From Paraburkholderia lacunae (GTDB lineage: Bacteria > Pseudomonadota > Gammaproteobacteria > Burkholderiales > Burkholderiaceae): DNA of 64,000 bases. The notes beneath the pieces were generated by a model. The model ran no database searches, was not told the DNA's origin, and saw only the letters and a program-made list of their open reading frames with translations. Every line of letters starts with the position of its first letter. Within the stretch, counting starts at the first letter, position 1. Location: positions 62,001 to 126,000 of the forward strand of contig NZ_QHKS01000016.1 in NCBI RefSeq assembly GCF_003353175.1, given 5' to 3'. The position numbers were made by a program, and so were the translations under genes. Positions 33,681 to 43,417 of this stretch are shown here, one piece after another.

Positions 33681-34475
33681 ATGCGAACCAAACCTCTAGT
33701 CGGCATCAGCGCCGACAGAACGATGATGGGAGTCCACCCGTCGCACGTGGTCGGCGAAAAGTACATCGCTGCGATCGTGGACGGCTCACAGGCGCTGGCG
33801 ATGCTATTGCCGGCGCTCGGCGAGCGCCAGTCCGCCGCCGACGTGCTCGCCACCGTCGATGGCCTGCTGTTTACCGGCAGCTATTCGAATGTCGAACCGC
33901 ATCGCTACGGCGGTCATCCCAGCGCACCGGGCACGCTGCACGACGCCGCACGCGATGCGACGACGCTGCCGCTGCTGCGCGCCGCAATCGACGCCGGCGT
34001 GCCGGTGCTGGCGGTGTGCCGCGGCTTCCAGGAAATGAACGTGGTTTTCGGCGGGACACTGCATCAAAGCGTTCACGCGGTGGAGGGCTTCAATGACCAC
34101 CGCGAGAACAAGGAAGACGACCTCGACGTGCAATACGCACCGTCGCATCCGATCACGCTGACGCAGGGCGGCTTGTTGCAGCGTCTTGCCGGCGGCACGG
34201 GTGAAGCGCGTGTGAATTCACTGCACGGTCAGGGCGTCGAGCGGTTAGGCGCCGGGCTCGTGGCCGAAGCCACAGCCCCGGACGGATTGATCGAAGCAGT
34301 CAGCGTGAAAGACGCGCGCGCCTTCGCTCTGGGTGTGCAGTGGCACCCGGAGTGGAAGCACGCGAACGACGCGCTGTCCACCGCGATCTTCCGCGCTTTC
34401 GGCGACGCCTGCCGCGATCGAATGCGCACCAAGGCCGGCTATGGCGCGGCATCCGCCGCCGCCACGCATGCCTGA
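33681..34475 (+). CDS. puuD: Gamma-glutamyl-GABA hydrolase
   Basis: A 264-residue class I glutamine-amidotransferase-like hydrolase that splits gamma-glutamyl-GABA into glutamate and GABA, the last step of the Puu pathway. The nucleophile is Cys113 in VLAVCRGFQEMNVVFGG, and the catalytic His-x-Glu is in GVQWHPEWKH near residue 225. The oxyanion strand GLLFTGSYSNVEPHRYGG and the SLHGQGVERLG segment fit PuuD. It is the first gene of the rightward putrescine operon, 32 bases before puuA. Confidence 0.93.
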   Translation: MRTKPLVGISADRTMMGVHPSHVVGEKYIAAIVDGSQALAMLLPALGERQSAADVLATVDGLLFTGSYSNVEPHRYGGHPSAPGTLHDAARDATTLPLLRAAIDAGVPVLAVCRGFQEMNVVFGGTLHQSVHAVEGFNDHRENKEDDLDVQYAPSHPITLTQGGLLQRLAGGTGEARVNSLHGQGVERLGAGLVAEATAPDGLIEAVSVKDARAFALGVQWHPEWKHANDALSTAIFRAFGDACRDRMRTKAGYGAASAAATHA

Positions 34476-34507
34476 GCCGGTCGCGCACCAAAACAGAGAG
34501 AACAATC

Positions 34508-35842
34508 ATGCATGACATCGACGATTTTCTGAAGAAACACCGCATCACCGAAATCGAAGCGATCATTCCGGACATGGCCGGGATCGCGCGCGGCAAGATC
34601 ATCCCGCGCAGCAAATTCGAATCCGGCGAGTCCATGCGCTTGCCGCAGGCGGTGATGATCCAGACCGTCACGGGCGATTATCCGGAAGACGGCACGCTCA
34701 CCGGCGTCACCGATCCGGACATGGTCTGCGTCCCCGATCCGAGCACCATCCGCATCATTCCGTGGGCCGTCGACCCGACCGCTCAGGTGATCCACGATTG
34801 CGTTCACTTCGACGGCACGCCGGTCGCCATCTCGCCGCGCCGGGTGCTGCGGCGCGTGCTCGAACTCTACAGGGCCAAAGGCTGGAAGCCGGTAATCGCG
34901 CCCGAGCTCGAGTTCTACCTGGTCGACATGAACAAGGACCCGGATCTGCCGCTGCAACCGCCGATCGGCCGGACCGGCCGTCCGGAAACCGGACGCCAGG
35001 CGTATTCGATCGAAGCGGTCAACGAATTCGATCCGCTGTTCGAAGACATCTATGAATACTGCGAGGTGCAGGAACTGGAAGTCGACACGCTGATTCACGA
35101 AGTCGGCGCCGCGCAGATGGAAATCAACTTCATGCACGGCGACCCGCTCAAGCTCGCCGACAGCGTGTTCCTGTTCAAGCGCACGGTGCGCGAAGCCGCG
35201 CTGCGTCACAAGATGTACGCGACCTTCATGGCCAAGCCGATGGAAGGCGAACCCGGCTCGGCGATGCACATGCACCAGAGCCTCGTGGACGAAGAAACCG
35301 GCCACAACCTGTTCACCGGCGCGGACGGCAAGCCCACCTCCCTGTTTACGAGCTACATCGCGGGCTTGCAGAAATACACCCCCGCGCTGATGCCGATCTT
35401 CGCGCCGTACATCAACTCGTATCGCCGCCTGTCGCGCTTCATGGCTGCGCCGATCAACGTGGCGTGGGGCTATGACAACCGCACGGTGGGCTTCCGGATT
35501 CCGCATTCGGGCCCGGCTGCGCGCCGCATCGAGAACCGCATTCCGGGTGTGGATTGCAATCCGTATCTGGCGATCGCCGCGACACTGGCCGCGGGTTACC
35601 TGGGCATGACGAAGAACCTCGAAGCCACCGAGCCGCTGCTCAGCGACGGTTATGAATTGCCGTACCAGTTGCCGCGCAACCTCGAAGAGGGCCTGACGCT
35701 GATGGGTGCATGCGAACCGATCGCCGAGGTGCTCGGCGAGAAATTCGTCAAAGCCTATCTCGCACTGAAAGAAACCGAATACGAAGCGTTCTTCCGCGTA
35801 ATCAGTTCGTGGGAGCGCCGGCATTTGCTGCTGCACGTCTAA
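34508..35842 (+). CDS. puuA: Gamma-glutamylputrescine synthetase (glutamine synthetase family)
   Basis: A 444-residue glutamine-synthetase-fold ligase that joins glutamate to putrescine with ATP. GS motifs are present: IIPDMAGIARGKIIP at the start, the metal ligands in IAPELEFYLVDM and AAQMEINFMHGD, the catalytic MHMHQSL segment, and NRTVGFRIPHSGPAARRIENR. It lacks the adenylylation loop of true nitrogen-assimilation GlnA, and sits between puuD and an aminotransferase. The ATG at 34508 follows an AGAGAGAA site; the longer frame to 34340 is not conserved in character. Confidence 0.94.
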   Translation: MHDIDDFLKKHRITEIEAIIPDMAGIARGKIIPRSKFESGESMRLPQAVMIQTVTGDYPEDGTLTGVTDPDMVCVPDPSTIRIIPWAVDPTAQVIHDCVHFDGTPVAISPRRVLRRVLELYRAKGWKPVIAPELEFYLVDMNKDPDLPLQPPIGRTGRPETGRQAYSIEAVNEFDPLFEDIYEYCEVQELEVDTLIHEVGAAQMEINFMHGDPLKLADSVFLFKRTVREAALRHKMYATFMAKPMEGEPGSAMHMHQSLVDEETGHNLFTGADGKPTSLFTSYIAGLQKYTPALMPIFAPYINSYRRLSRFMAAPINVAWGYDNRTVGFRIPHSGPAARRIENRIPGVDCNPYLAIAATLAAGYLGMTKNLEATEPLLSDGYELPYQLPRNLEEGLTLMGACEPIAEVLGEKFVKAYLALKETEYEAFFRVISSWERRHLLLHV

Positions 35843-35904
35843 GACGGGTTTAAGCCCGTCATGGACGTCGAAGAAAAAGCAAACGCAGAACTATTGGAGG
35901 CAGT

Positions 35905-37353
35905 ATGAGCTATAGAACAGAAGAAGTCGCTTACGTGCAACCGGCGCAGCCCGCCGCCGGGGCACAGTCGGCTCAGGCCGCACAGCAGCAACGCAGCACC
36001 GCCGAATACCGCGCGCTCGACGCCGCGCACCACATTCATCCGTTTTCGGATATGGGCTCGCTCAATCGCGCCGGCAGCCGCGTGATCGTCAAGGCTCAGG
36101 GCGTGTACCTGTGGGACTCGGAAGGCAACAAGGTGATCGACGGCATGGCCGGCCTGTGGTGCGTGAACGTGGGCTATGGCCGCAAGGAACTGGCCGACGC
36201 AGCGTACCGGCAGATGCAGGAACTGTCCTACTACAACACCTTCTTCAAGACGACGCATCCGCCGGTGATCGAGTTGTCGGCACTGCTCGCGGAGCTTGCG
36301 CCGGCACCGTTCAATCACTTCTTCTATTGCAACAGCGGTTCGGAAGGCAACGACACCGTGCTGCGCATCGTCCATCAATACTGGGCGACGCAAGGCAAGC
36401 ATTCGAAGAAGGTCGTGATCTCGCGCAAGAACGGCTATCACGGCTCGACGATCGCGGGCGGCACGCTGGGCGGCATGGGCTACATGCACGAACAGATGCC
36501 GTCGAAGGTCGAAAATATCGTGCACATCGACCAACCGTATTTCTTCGGTGAAGCACAAGGCAATCTGACGCCGGAAGAATTCGCACTGGCCCGCGCGCAA
36601 CAACTCGAAGCGAAGATTCTCGAAATCGGCGCGGACAACGTGGCCGCGTTTATCGGTGAGCCTTTCCAGGGAGCGGGCGGCGTGATCTTCCCGGCCTCGA
36701 CGTATTGGCCGGAAATCCAGCGCATTTGCCGCAAGTACGACATTCTGCTGGCCGCCGACGAAGTGATCGGCGGCTTCGGCCGGACCGGCGAGTGGTTCGC
36801 GCATCAGCACTTCGGTTTCGAACCGGATCTGATCACGCTGGCCAAAGGCCTGACGAGCGGCTATATCCCGATGGGCGCGGTCGGCCTGCATGACCGTGTC
36901 GCCAAAGCGATCATCGAGAACGGCGACTTCAATCACGGCCTCACCTACTCCGGGCATCCGGTGGCCGCCGCTGTCGCGATTGCCAACCTCAAGCTGCTGC
37001 GCGACGAAAAAATCGTCGAGCGCGTCAAGAGCGATACGGGTCCGTACTTCCAGAAGAAGCTGCGCGACACCTTCGCTAACCATCCGATCGTCGGCGAAAT
37101 CTCCGGCGCGGGACTCGTGGCCGGCCTGCAACTCGCGGAAAACCCGAAGGCGCGCAAGCGTTTCGCCAACGGCGGCGACGTCGGCACGATCTGCCGCGAC
37201 TTCTGCTTCAACGGCAACCTGATCATGCGCGCCACCGGCGACCGGATGCTGCTGTCGCCGCCGCTCGTGATCACGAAACTGGAAATCGACGAAATCGTTT
37301 CGAAGGCCAAAAAGGCCATCGACGCGACTGCACAACAACTCGGAATTTCGTAA
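35905..37353 (+). CDS. spuC: Putrescine-pyruvate/2-oxoglutarate aminotransferase
   Basis: A 482-residue class III PLP aminotransferase. The N-terminal segment AAHHIHPFSDMGSLNRAGSR is typical of SpuC-like diamine transaminases. The PLP lysine is in LITLAKGLTSGYIPMGAV, the cofactor-phosphate motif is CNSGSEGNDTVLRI, and the ring-stacking aspartate is in LLAADEVIGGFGRTG. It converts putrescine to 4-aminobutyraldehyde, giving a second route that avoids glutamylation, with PuuC as the likely downstream dehydrogenase. A GGAGG site precedes the ATG. Confidence 0.9.
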   Translation: MSYRTEEVAYVQPAQPAAGAQSAQAAQQQRSTAEYRALDAAHHIHPFSDMGSLNRAGSRVIVKAQGVYLWDSEGNKVIDGMAGLWCVNVGYGRKELADAAYRQMQELSYYNTFFKTTHPPVIELSALLAELAPAPFNHFFYCNSGSEGNDTVLRIVHQYWATQGKHSKKVVISRKNGYHGSTIAGGTLGGMGYMHEQMPSKVENIVHIDQPYFFGEAQGNLTPEEFALARAQQLEAKILEIGADNVAAFIGEPFQGAGGVIFPASTYWPEIQRICRKYDILLAADEVIGGFGRTGEWFAHQHFGFEPDLITLAKGLTSGYIPMGAVGLHDRVAKAIIENGDFNHGLTYSGHPVAAAVAIANLKLLRDEKIVERVKSDTGPYFQKKLRDTFANHPIVGEISGAGLVAGLQLAENPKARKRFANGGDVGTICRDFCFNGNLIMRATGDRMLLSPPLVITKLEIDEIVSKAKKAIDATAQQLGIS

Positions 37354-37426
37354 CGGCAGTTCGTTCCGGCATGGGCACACCCACGATCCATGTTCATGCC
37401 GGTTCTTCACATCAAGGGAAAAAACC

Positions 37427-38548
37427 ATGAGCGTTAGTCATCTTCGTCATGCGGTCGCGGGGGCCGCGCTTCTCGCCTTCACGGGTTTTGCGGCGCTGTC
37501 GGTCACGCCGGCCCTTGCGGCCGACACGGAACTGAACGTCTACAACTGGTCGGACTACATTGCGAAGGACACGATTCCGAACTTCGAGAAACAAGCCGGG
37601 ATCCACGTCAAATACGACAACTACGATAGCGATGACACGTTGCAGGCCAAACTGCTTGCCGGCAGTTCCGGTTATGACATCGTGGTGCCGACGTCGAACT
37701 ATATGGCCAAGCAGATCCAGGCCGGTGTGTACCAGAAGCTCGACAAGTCGAAGATCCCGAATCTCGCGAATCTCGACCCCGTGCTGATGAAGATGATTTC
37801 CGACGCCGATCCGGGCAACCAGTACGGTGTGCCCTGGGCGTACGGCACCGACGGTATCGGCTATAACGTGCAGGCCGTCAAGAAGGCGCTCGGCGACAAC
37901 GCGCCGGTGGATAGCTGGGCACTCGTGCTGGATCCGGCCAATCTGTCGAAGCTGAAGAGTTGCGGCGTGTCGTTCCTCGACCAGGCCGTCGACGTGTTCG
38001 CCGCCACGCTGCAATACATGCACAAGGACCCGAACAGCACGAACCCCGCGGACTATCAGGCCGCCTTCGAAGTGCTGAAGAAAGTCCGCCCGTACATTAC
38101 CCAATTCAACTCGTCAGGCTACATCAACGACCTCGCGAACAATGACATCTGCGTCGCGCTCGGCTGGTCCGGCGACGTCGGCATCGCGAGCCGCCGCACT
38201 GCTGAAGCAAAACGCTCGTATCAGATCAAATTCTCGAACGCGAAGGAAGGCGGCCTGCTGTGGTTCGACGTGATGGTGATTCCGAAAGACGCGCCGCATC
38301 CTGAAGCCGCGTTGAAGTGGATCAACTACATCTCGGACCCGAAGGTCAACGCGGCGATCACTAACGAGGTGTTCTACCCGACCGCGAACAAGGCCGCGCG
38401 CCAATTCGTCACGCCGGCCGTCGCCGAGGACAAGACCGTTTATCCGGGCGACGAGGTGTTGGGCAAGATGACGCTGATGAAGCCGATGCCGACCGACATC
38501 CTGCGCCTCGAAAACCGCCTTTGGGCACAGCTCAAGACCGGCCACTGA
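37427..38548 (+). CDS. potF: Putrescine/polyamine-binding periplasmic protein
   Basis: A 373-residue polyamine-binding protein. A signal peptide (residues 1 to about 30, ending in TPALA) is followed by the family opening TELNVYNWSDYIAKDTIPNF. Ligand-pocket features typical of PotF/SpuD are YDIVVPTSNYMAKQI, PWAYGTDGIGYN, SGDVGIASRR and the late WFDVMVIPKDAPHPEAA. It captures putrescine for the PotGHI importer encoded next. A strong hairpin lies in the 213-bp gap before potG, which would favour higher levels of this protein. Confidence 0.93.
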   Translation: MSVSHLRHAVAGAALLAFTGFAALSVTPALAADTELNVYNWSDYIAKDTIPNFEKQAGIHVKYDNYDSDDTLQAKLLAGSSGYDIVVPTSNYMAKQIQAGVYQKLDKSKIPNLANLDPVLMKMISDADPGNQYGVPWAYGTDGIGYNVQAVKKALGDNAPVDSWALVLDPANLSKLKSCGVSFLDQAVDVFAATLQYMHKDPNSTNPADYQAAFEVLKKVRPYITQFNSSGYINDLANNDICVALGWSGDVGIASRRTAEAKRSYQIKFSNAKEGGLLWFDVMVIPKDAPHPEAALKWINYISDPKVNAAITNEVFYPTANKAARQFVTPAVAEDKTVYPGDEVLGKMTLMKPMPTDILRLENRLWAQLKTGH

Positions 38549-38581
38549 TTTTAGCCAACCCGACGAAGCATTATTGATCCC

Positions 38582-38611
38582 GCGCTCAGGGATCGCTCGA
38601 ACCCTGAGCGC
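38582..38611 (+). terminator. Hairpin between potF and potG
   Basis: A perfect 10-bp stem, GCGCTCAGGG (38582-38591) and CCCTGAGCGC (38602-38611), with a 10-base loop. Only TTG follows, so it is not a classic terminator. It may be a partial terminator or an mRNA-stabilising 3' structure for the binding-protein gene. Confidence 0.5.
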
Positions 38612-38761
38612 TTGAATGGCAGCTACTGTAGTCAGCCTGCGTGCTATTGGGTCCCACCGGCGCGCAGTCCCATGTTTCCGATCGCAGCGCATCTTGCGAG
38701 CCGCTTCAGGCGCCTCGTACGGAGACACTTGCGCCCGCGATCCGCAAGGAATGGTTACATC

Positions 38762-39925
38762 ATGAACTCGACGATCTCACAAAGCGCCGCCGGCGCCACC
38801 CAGATGGCCCGCACCGCACCGACGACGAAATCGAAGTCGGATGAATTTGTCCGCATCGAAAACGTCGTGAAGAAATTCGGCGACAGCACCGCTGTCGACA
38901 ACGTCAACCTGAACATCGCGAAGAACGAACTGTTCGCGCTGCTCGGCAGCTCCGGCTGCGGCAAGTCCACGCTCCTGCGCATGCTCGCGGGGCTCGAGAC
39001 GGTCACGTCCGGGCGCATCTTCGTCGACGGCGAAGACCTCGCCGCGATGCCGCCGTACAAACGGCCGGTCAACATGATGTTCCAGTCGTACGCGCTCTTC
39101 CCGCACATGAGCGTCGAAGCGAACATCGCCTTCGGCCTCAAGCAGGAAGGCACGCCGAAGAACGAGATCAAGGAACGCGTCGCCGACGCGCTCAATCTCG
39201 TGCAGATGAGCAAGTACGCGCAGCGCAAGCCGCATCAGCTCTCCGGCGGCCAGCAGCAGCGTGTGGCGCTGGCCCGCTCGCTGGTGAAGCGCCCGAAGCT
39301 GCTGCTGCTCGACGAACCGATGTCGGCGCTGGATAAGAAGATCCGCCAGAAGACCCAGCTCGAACTGGTCAACATCATCGAAAAGGTCGACGTGACCTGC
39401 GTGATGGTCACGCACGATCAGGAAGAAGCCATGACGATGGCCGGGCGCCTCGCGGTGATGAGCGAAGGCCGCATCGTCCAGATCGGCTCGCCCAGCCAGG
39501 TGTACGAGTTTCCGAATAGCCGCTTCTCGGCCGAATTCATCGGCTCGACCAATCTGTTCGAGGGCACGGTGGTCGAGGACGAGCCGGACCATATCTTCGT
39601 CGAAAGCGACGACCTCGAAGCGCGCATGTATGTGAGCCACGGCGTTACCGGCCCGCTCGGCATGCCGGTTGGCATCTCGGTGCGCCCCGAACGCGTGAAG
39701 GTGTCGCTCGACAAACCCGCCACGCCGCACAACTGGGCGCGCGGCGTGGTCTCGGATGTCGCGTACATGGGCAGCTATTCGCTGTATCACGTGCGTCTGC
39801 CGAGCGGCAAGACCGTGGTGTCGAATCTTTCCAGCTCGCACCTGATGAGCGAAGGTGCGCCGTCCTATAACGACAACGTGTTCGTCTACTGGTCGCCGGC
39901 TAGCGGCGTGGTGCTGACGCAATGA
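38762..39925 (+). CDS. potG: Putrescine ABC transporter ATP-binding protein
   Basis: A 387-residue spermidine/putrescine-type ATPase. Walker A is GSSGCGKST at about residue 64, the signature is LSGGQQQRVALARSL, and Walker B is LLLLDEPMSALD. A TOBE domain at the C-terminus (from about residue 295) is typical of the PotA/PotG class. It energises putrescine import with PotH and PotI. The ATG at 38762 was chosen over a longer frame beginning at 38612. It ends in an ATGA overlap with potH. Confidence 0.95.
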   Translation: MNSTISQSAAGATQMARTAPTTKSKSDEFVRIENVVKKFGDSTAVDNVNLNIAKNELFALLGSSGCGKSTLLRMLAGLETVTSGRIFVDGEDLAAMPPYKRPVNMMFQSYALFPHMSVEANIAFGLKQEGTPKNEIKERVADALNLVQMSKYAQRKPHQLSGGQQQRVALARSLVKRPKLLLLDEPMSALDKKIRQKTQLELVNIIEKVDVTCVMVTHDQEEAMTMAGRLAVMSEGRIVQIGSPSQVYEFPNSRFSAEFIGSTNLFEGTVVEDEPDHIFVESDDLEARMYVSHGVTGPLGMPVGISVRPERVKVSLDKPATPHNWARGVVSDVAYMGSYSLYHVRLPSGKTVVSNLSSSHLMSEGAPSYNDNVFVYWSPASGVVLTQ

Positions 39926-40896
39926 GAAATCCCGCCACCACCTCCCCCGCGGCGCTCGGCGCGCCGTCCGGCAGCCGCCTGCTCGGCTCGCTGAAAAAAC
40001 GCCTGTCGATACTGGTGCCGTCGGGCCGCTCGACCGTGATCGGCGTGCCGTTCCTCTGGCTCACGGTGTTCTTCGCGTTGCCGTTCGTGCTGGTGCTGAA
40101 GATCAGTTTCGCCGATCTGCGCCTGGGCATTCCGCCGTACACGGATCTCGTGACGGTCAAGGACGGCATGGTGCACTTCGCGATGCAGCTGAGCCACTAC
40201 GCGTTCCTGCTGCAGGACGACCTGTACGTCGCCACCTATATCAGCTCGCTGAAGATGGCCGCGGTCTCGACGATCTGCTGCCTGTTGATCGGCTACCCGA
40301 TCGCGTACTACATCGCCCGTTCGGAGCCGAGCACCCGCAACCTGCTGATGATGGGCGTGATGCTGCCGTTCTGGACGTCGTTTCTGATTCGCGTCTATGC
40401 GTGGATCGGCATTCTGAAGGACGACGGCCTGCTCAATCACACGCTGATGGCGATCGGCATGATTCATTCGCCGTTGCGTCTCTACCACACTGATATTGGC
40501 GTGTATATCGGCATGGTTTATTCGTATTTGCCGTTCATGGTGATGCCGTTGTATGCGCACCTGGTCAAGATGGACCTGACGCTGCTCGAAGCCGCTTACG
40601 ACCTCGGCTGCAAACCGTGGACCGCGTTCACGCGCATCACCTTGCCGCTGTCGAAGAACGGCATCATCGCCGGCAGTTTGCTGGTGTTCATTCCGGCGGT
40701 CGGCGAGTACGTGATTCCTGAGCTGCTCGGCGGCGCCGACACGCTGATGATTGGCCGCGTGATGTGGGATGAATTCTTCAACGATATGGACTGGCCAATG
40801 GCATCCGCCGTCACCGTCGCCATGGTTCTGCTGCTGCTCGTGCCGATGGCCGTGTTCCAGTACTACCAGGTCAAGGAACTGGAGGGCTCGAAATGA
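39922..40896 (+). CDS. potH: Putrescine ABC transporter permease
   Basis: A 324-residue inner-membrane permease with six hydrophobic spans and the ABC coupling motif EAAYDLGCKPWTAFTRITLP near residue 225. The short Pro/Ser-rich N-terminus, FLWLTVFFALPFVLVLKISF in span 1, and VYIGMVYSYLPFMVMPLYAH match PotH/SpuG. It overlaps potG and potI by four bases at each end (ATGA), so the three transporter subunits are translationally coupled. Confidence 0.94.
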   Translation: MRNPATTSPAALGAPSGSRLLGSLKKRLSILVPSGRSTVIGVPFLWLTVFFALPFVLVLKISFADLRLGIPPYTDLVTVKDGMVHFAMQLSHYAFLLQDDLYVATYISSLKMAAVSTICCLLIGYPIAYYIARSEPSTRNLLMMGVMLPFWTSFLIRVYAWIGILKDDGLLNHTLMAIGMIHSPLRLYHTDIGVYIGMVYSYLPFMVMPLYAHLVKMDLTLLEAAYDLGCKPWTAFTRITLPLSKNGIIAGSLLVFIPAVGEYVIPELLGGADTLMIGRVMWDEFFNDMDWPMASAVTVAMVLLLLVPMAVFQYYQVKELEGSK

Positions 40897-41804
40897 TCAA
40901 GCCGAATAAACCTCTTTCCGTCGGCGTGCTGTCGTTCGGGTTTCTGTTCCTGTATATCCCGATCCTCAGCCTGATCGTGTATTCGTTCAACGAGTCGAAG
41001 CTCGTCACCGTCTGGTCCGGCTTCTCGCTGAAATGGTATGGCGCGCTGTTGCATGACGGCGAACTGCTCAGCGCCGCGTGGCTGTCGCTGAAGATCGGTC
41101 TGCTGACCGCTTGCGCTTCGGTGGTGATCGGCACGTGGGCCGGTTTCGTGCTCGCCCGCTTCGGACGCTTTCGCGGCTTCACGCTGTTTGCCGGCATGAT
41201 CAACGCGCCGCTCGTGATTCCCGAAGTGATTCAGGGCATCTCGCTGCTGTTGCTGTTCGTCGCGCTCGAACAGATGCTGGGCTGGCCGAAGGGCCGCGGC
41301 CTCTTCACGATCTGGATCGGCCACGTGATGCTGTGCGTGTCCTACGTGGCGATCATCGTTCAATCGCGGGTGAAGGAGCTCAACAAGTCGCTCGAAGAAG
41401 CCGCACTCGATCTCGGTGCCACACCCCTCAAGGTGTTCTTCCTGATCACGCTGCCGCTGATCTCGCAGGCGCTGATGTCCGGCTGGCTGCTGTCGTTCAC
41501 GCTGTCTTTCGACGACCTCGTGCTGTCCGCCTTTCTGTCCGGACCGGGTTCGACCACGCTGCCGCTCGTCGTGTTTTCGCGGGTGCGCCTCGGCCTGAAT
41601 CCGGAAATGAATGCGCTGGCAACGATCTTCATCACCACGGTGACGATCGGCGTGATCGCCGTGAACCGCTGGATGCAGCTGCGCGAACGCAAACGCAACC
41701 GCGACATGCAGATGGCTTTCGCGCTCGCCGAAGCCGCCGACCCATTGCCTGCCGTGCCACAACAAGCCACCGTACGAAAGTCTCTCGATACGGCACGGGC
41801 ATAA
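40893..41804 (+). CDS. potI: Putrescine ABC transporter permease
   Basis: A 303-residue second permease subunit with six hydrophobic spans (YIPILSLIVYSFNESKLVTV in the first) and the coupling motif EEAALDLGATPLKVFFLITLP near residue 170. The IPEVIQGISLLLLFVAL span and LSFDDLVLSAFLSGPGSTTLP segment are typical of PotI/SpuH. The charged C-terminal tail (RERKRNRDMQ) is cytoplasmic. It completes the PotFGHI importer. Confidence 0.94.
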   Translation: MIKPNKPLSVGVLSFGFLFLYIPILSLIVYSFNESKLVTVWSGFSLKWYGALLHDGELLSAAWLSLKIGLLTACASVVIGTWAGFVLARFGRFRGFTLFAGMINAPLVIPEVIQGISLLLLFVALEQMLGWPKGRGLFTIWIGHVMLCVSYVAIIVQSRVKELNKSLEEAALDLGATPLKVFFLITLPLISQALMSGWLLSFTLSFDDLVLSAFLSGPGSTTLPLVVFSRVRLGLNPEMNALATIFITTVTIGVIAVNRWMQLRERKRNRDMQMAFALAEAADPLPAVPQQATVRKSLDTARA

Positions 41805-41841
41805 GAAGTCCATTGCAATACGACCAACAAGGAGAATTTGC

Positions 41842-43410
41842 ATGAGAAAGAAGCTCATCTGCCTGCTGGTGGCGGGGAGTCTGCCGGGCTTTGCCATGGC
41901 GGATGCCACCAGCGACCAGATCAAGGCGCTACAGGCCCAGCTGAACGCGCTGCAAAAGGAGGTGAAGCAACTGCGCGCGGAAGTCGCCAGCAAGCCCAAG
42001 GCGGCGACGGCGGCCCCTGCCCCTGCCCCGGCAGTGGCTGCCACGCCGGTCGACATTTCATCGCCTGATTACGGCAGCGCCCGCGCGACGCTGACCAACG
42101 ACGAAGTCACGACGATGAAGCAGCAGATCGCCAACCAGCAGTTGAAGGTCGACTCGCTGGTGGACGCGGCCAATACCGGTCCGATCGCGGGTCTGTCGGT
42201 GACGGGCTATATCGACCCGACCTACATCTATAACCGCGCACAAAGCAGCTCGTCGTTCCTGTTCGCGAACCATGAGAGCGCCTACAACTACTTCAACAGT
42301 ACGTTCGGCGATCTCTACCTCGACATCAAGAAGACCTTCGGTGTCGGCCCGATGGCGCCGTCGGCGGAAATCACCTTGATGCCGAACCGCGGCAACGGTA
42401 TTACGCTGCTGACGAACGAGCACGGCAACATCGGCAACAACCTCCTGAACACGGCGGTCGTCAATGTGCCGATCACGGCGACCACGACGTTCGTTGCCGG
42501 TTTGATTCCGAGCTTCGGCGGCTACGAAGTGCAGCAATCGAACCAGATGCTGACGCTCACGCACAACCTGCTGTATGACTTCTCGGATCCGGGCAGCTAC
42601 ATCGGCGTGGGTGCGAACTATACGTCGGGCAACTGGGCGTGGAAGTTCTTCCTCGGCAACGAGCAGTACCGCACGTACGGCGCGACGACGCAGATCGGCA
42701 CCAACTCGCTAGGCGATCCGATCACGACCAGCAACAAGATCCCGACCTTCACGGCGCGAACGGACTACACGTGGTCGAGCGCACTCGATATCGGCGGTTC
42801 GTTCAACATCGGCCGTCAGACGCTGCCGAGCGCGACCAACGCGACTACCGGTGCGGTCACCTACGGCGTAGGCGGCAACGCGCCGGGCGCGGGCAGCACG
42901 TTCTTCTTCACCGAAGCCGACCTGGCCTACACGCTCGCCGACGTGCAGTACAACGCCGAAGTGGACTACGGCCAGGCGCAGAACGCTGCGTTCAACGGCG
43001 GCCAGGCGCAGTGGTACGGCCTGTCGCTGCTCGCGCACCGCAAGTTCAATCTGCCGGTGGTCGGCCGAATGGGCGCCACGGTGCGCTACGACCTGCTCGT
43101 CGACAGCAAGAACGGCGGCGGCGGCGGTGGCATCGCGCTGAATTCGAACGGCATGGACACGGCGGACGGCTTCGGTATCGGCGCGGACTGCCTGGCCAAT
43201 TCGAAGGCGAACGGCGGTCTCGGCTTCGAGTGCAAGGGCGCCACCCGTCAGGACGTTTCGCTCGATCTGTTGTTCTACCCGACCCAGCAAATTACGGTCA
43301 AGGTGGAATACCGCCACGACTGGGCCAACAAACAGGTGTTCCTGAAGAACGACGGTTCATACGGCAAGTCCAACGACCTGCTGGCGACCCAATTCATCTA
43401 CTCGTTCTAA
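41842..43410 (+). CDS. DUF3138 family outer-membrane beta-barrel protein
   Basis: A 522-residue protein with a signal peptide (residues 1-20, ending in GFAMA), then a short coiled coil (ATSDQIKALQAQLNALQKEV) and an Ala/Pro-rich linker. The rest is a strand-rich barrel-like region (from VTGYIDPTYIYNR at about residue 115) that ends in FIYSF, the terminal aromatic signature of outer-membrane barrels. This is the DUF3138 layout seen in Burkholderiales. It follows potI by 37 bases in the putrescine operon, so it may be the outer-membrane entry route for polyamines; that role is inferred from position only. Confidence 0.82.
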   Translation: MRKKLICLLVAGSLPGFAMADATSDQIKALQAQLNALQKEVKQLRAEVASKPKAATAAPAPAPAVAATPVDISSPDYGSARATLTNDEVTTMKQQIANQQLKVDSLVDAANTGPIAGLSVTGYIDPTYIYNRAQSSSSFLFANHESAYNYFNSTFGDLYLDIKKTFGVGPMAPSAEITLMPNRGNGITLLTNEHGNIGNNLLNTAVVNVPITATTTFVAGLIPSFGGYEVQQSNQMLTLTHNLLYDFSDPGSYIGVGANYTSGNWAWKFFLGNEQYRTYGATTQIGTNSLGDPITTSNKIPTFTARTDYTWSSALDIGGSFNIGRQTLPSATNATTGAVTYGVGGNAPGAGSTFFFTEADLAYTLADVQYNAEVDYGQAQNAAFNGGQAQWYGLSLLAHRKFNLPVVGRMGATVRYDLLVDSKNGGGGGGIALNSNGMDTADGFGIGADCLANSKANGGLGFECKGATRQDVSLDLLFYPTQQITVKVEYRHDWANKQVFLKNDGSYGKSNDLLATQFIYSF

Positions 43411-43417
43411 TCCGCAT

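Noticed and set aside
33250..33699. 149-codon plus-strand frame before puuD
   Set aside because: Arg/Cys-rich sequence without a family pattern; it overlaps the start of puuD in another frame.
36111..36551. Overlapping frames inside the aminotransferase gene
   Set aside because: Shadows of the real frame in GC-rich DNA.
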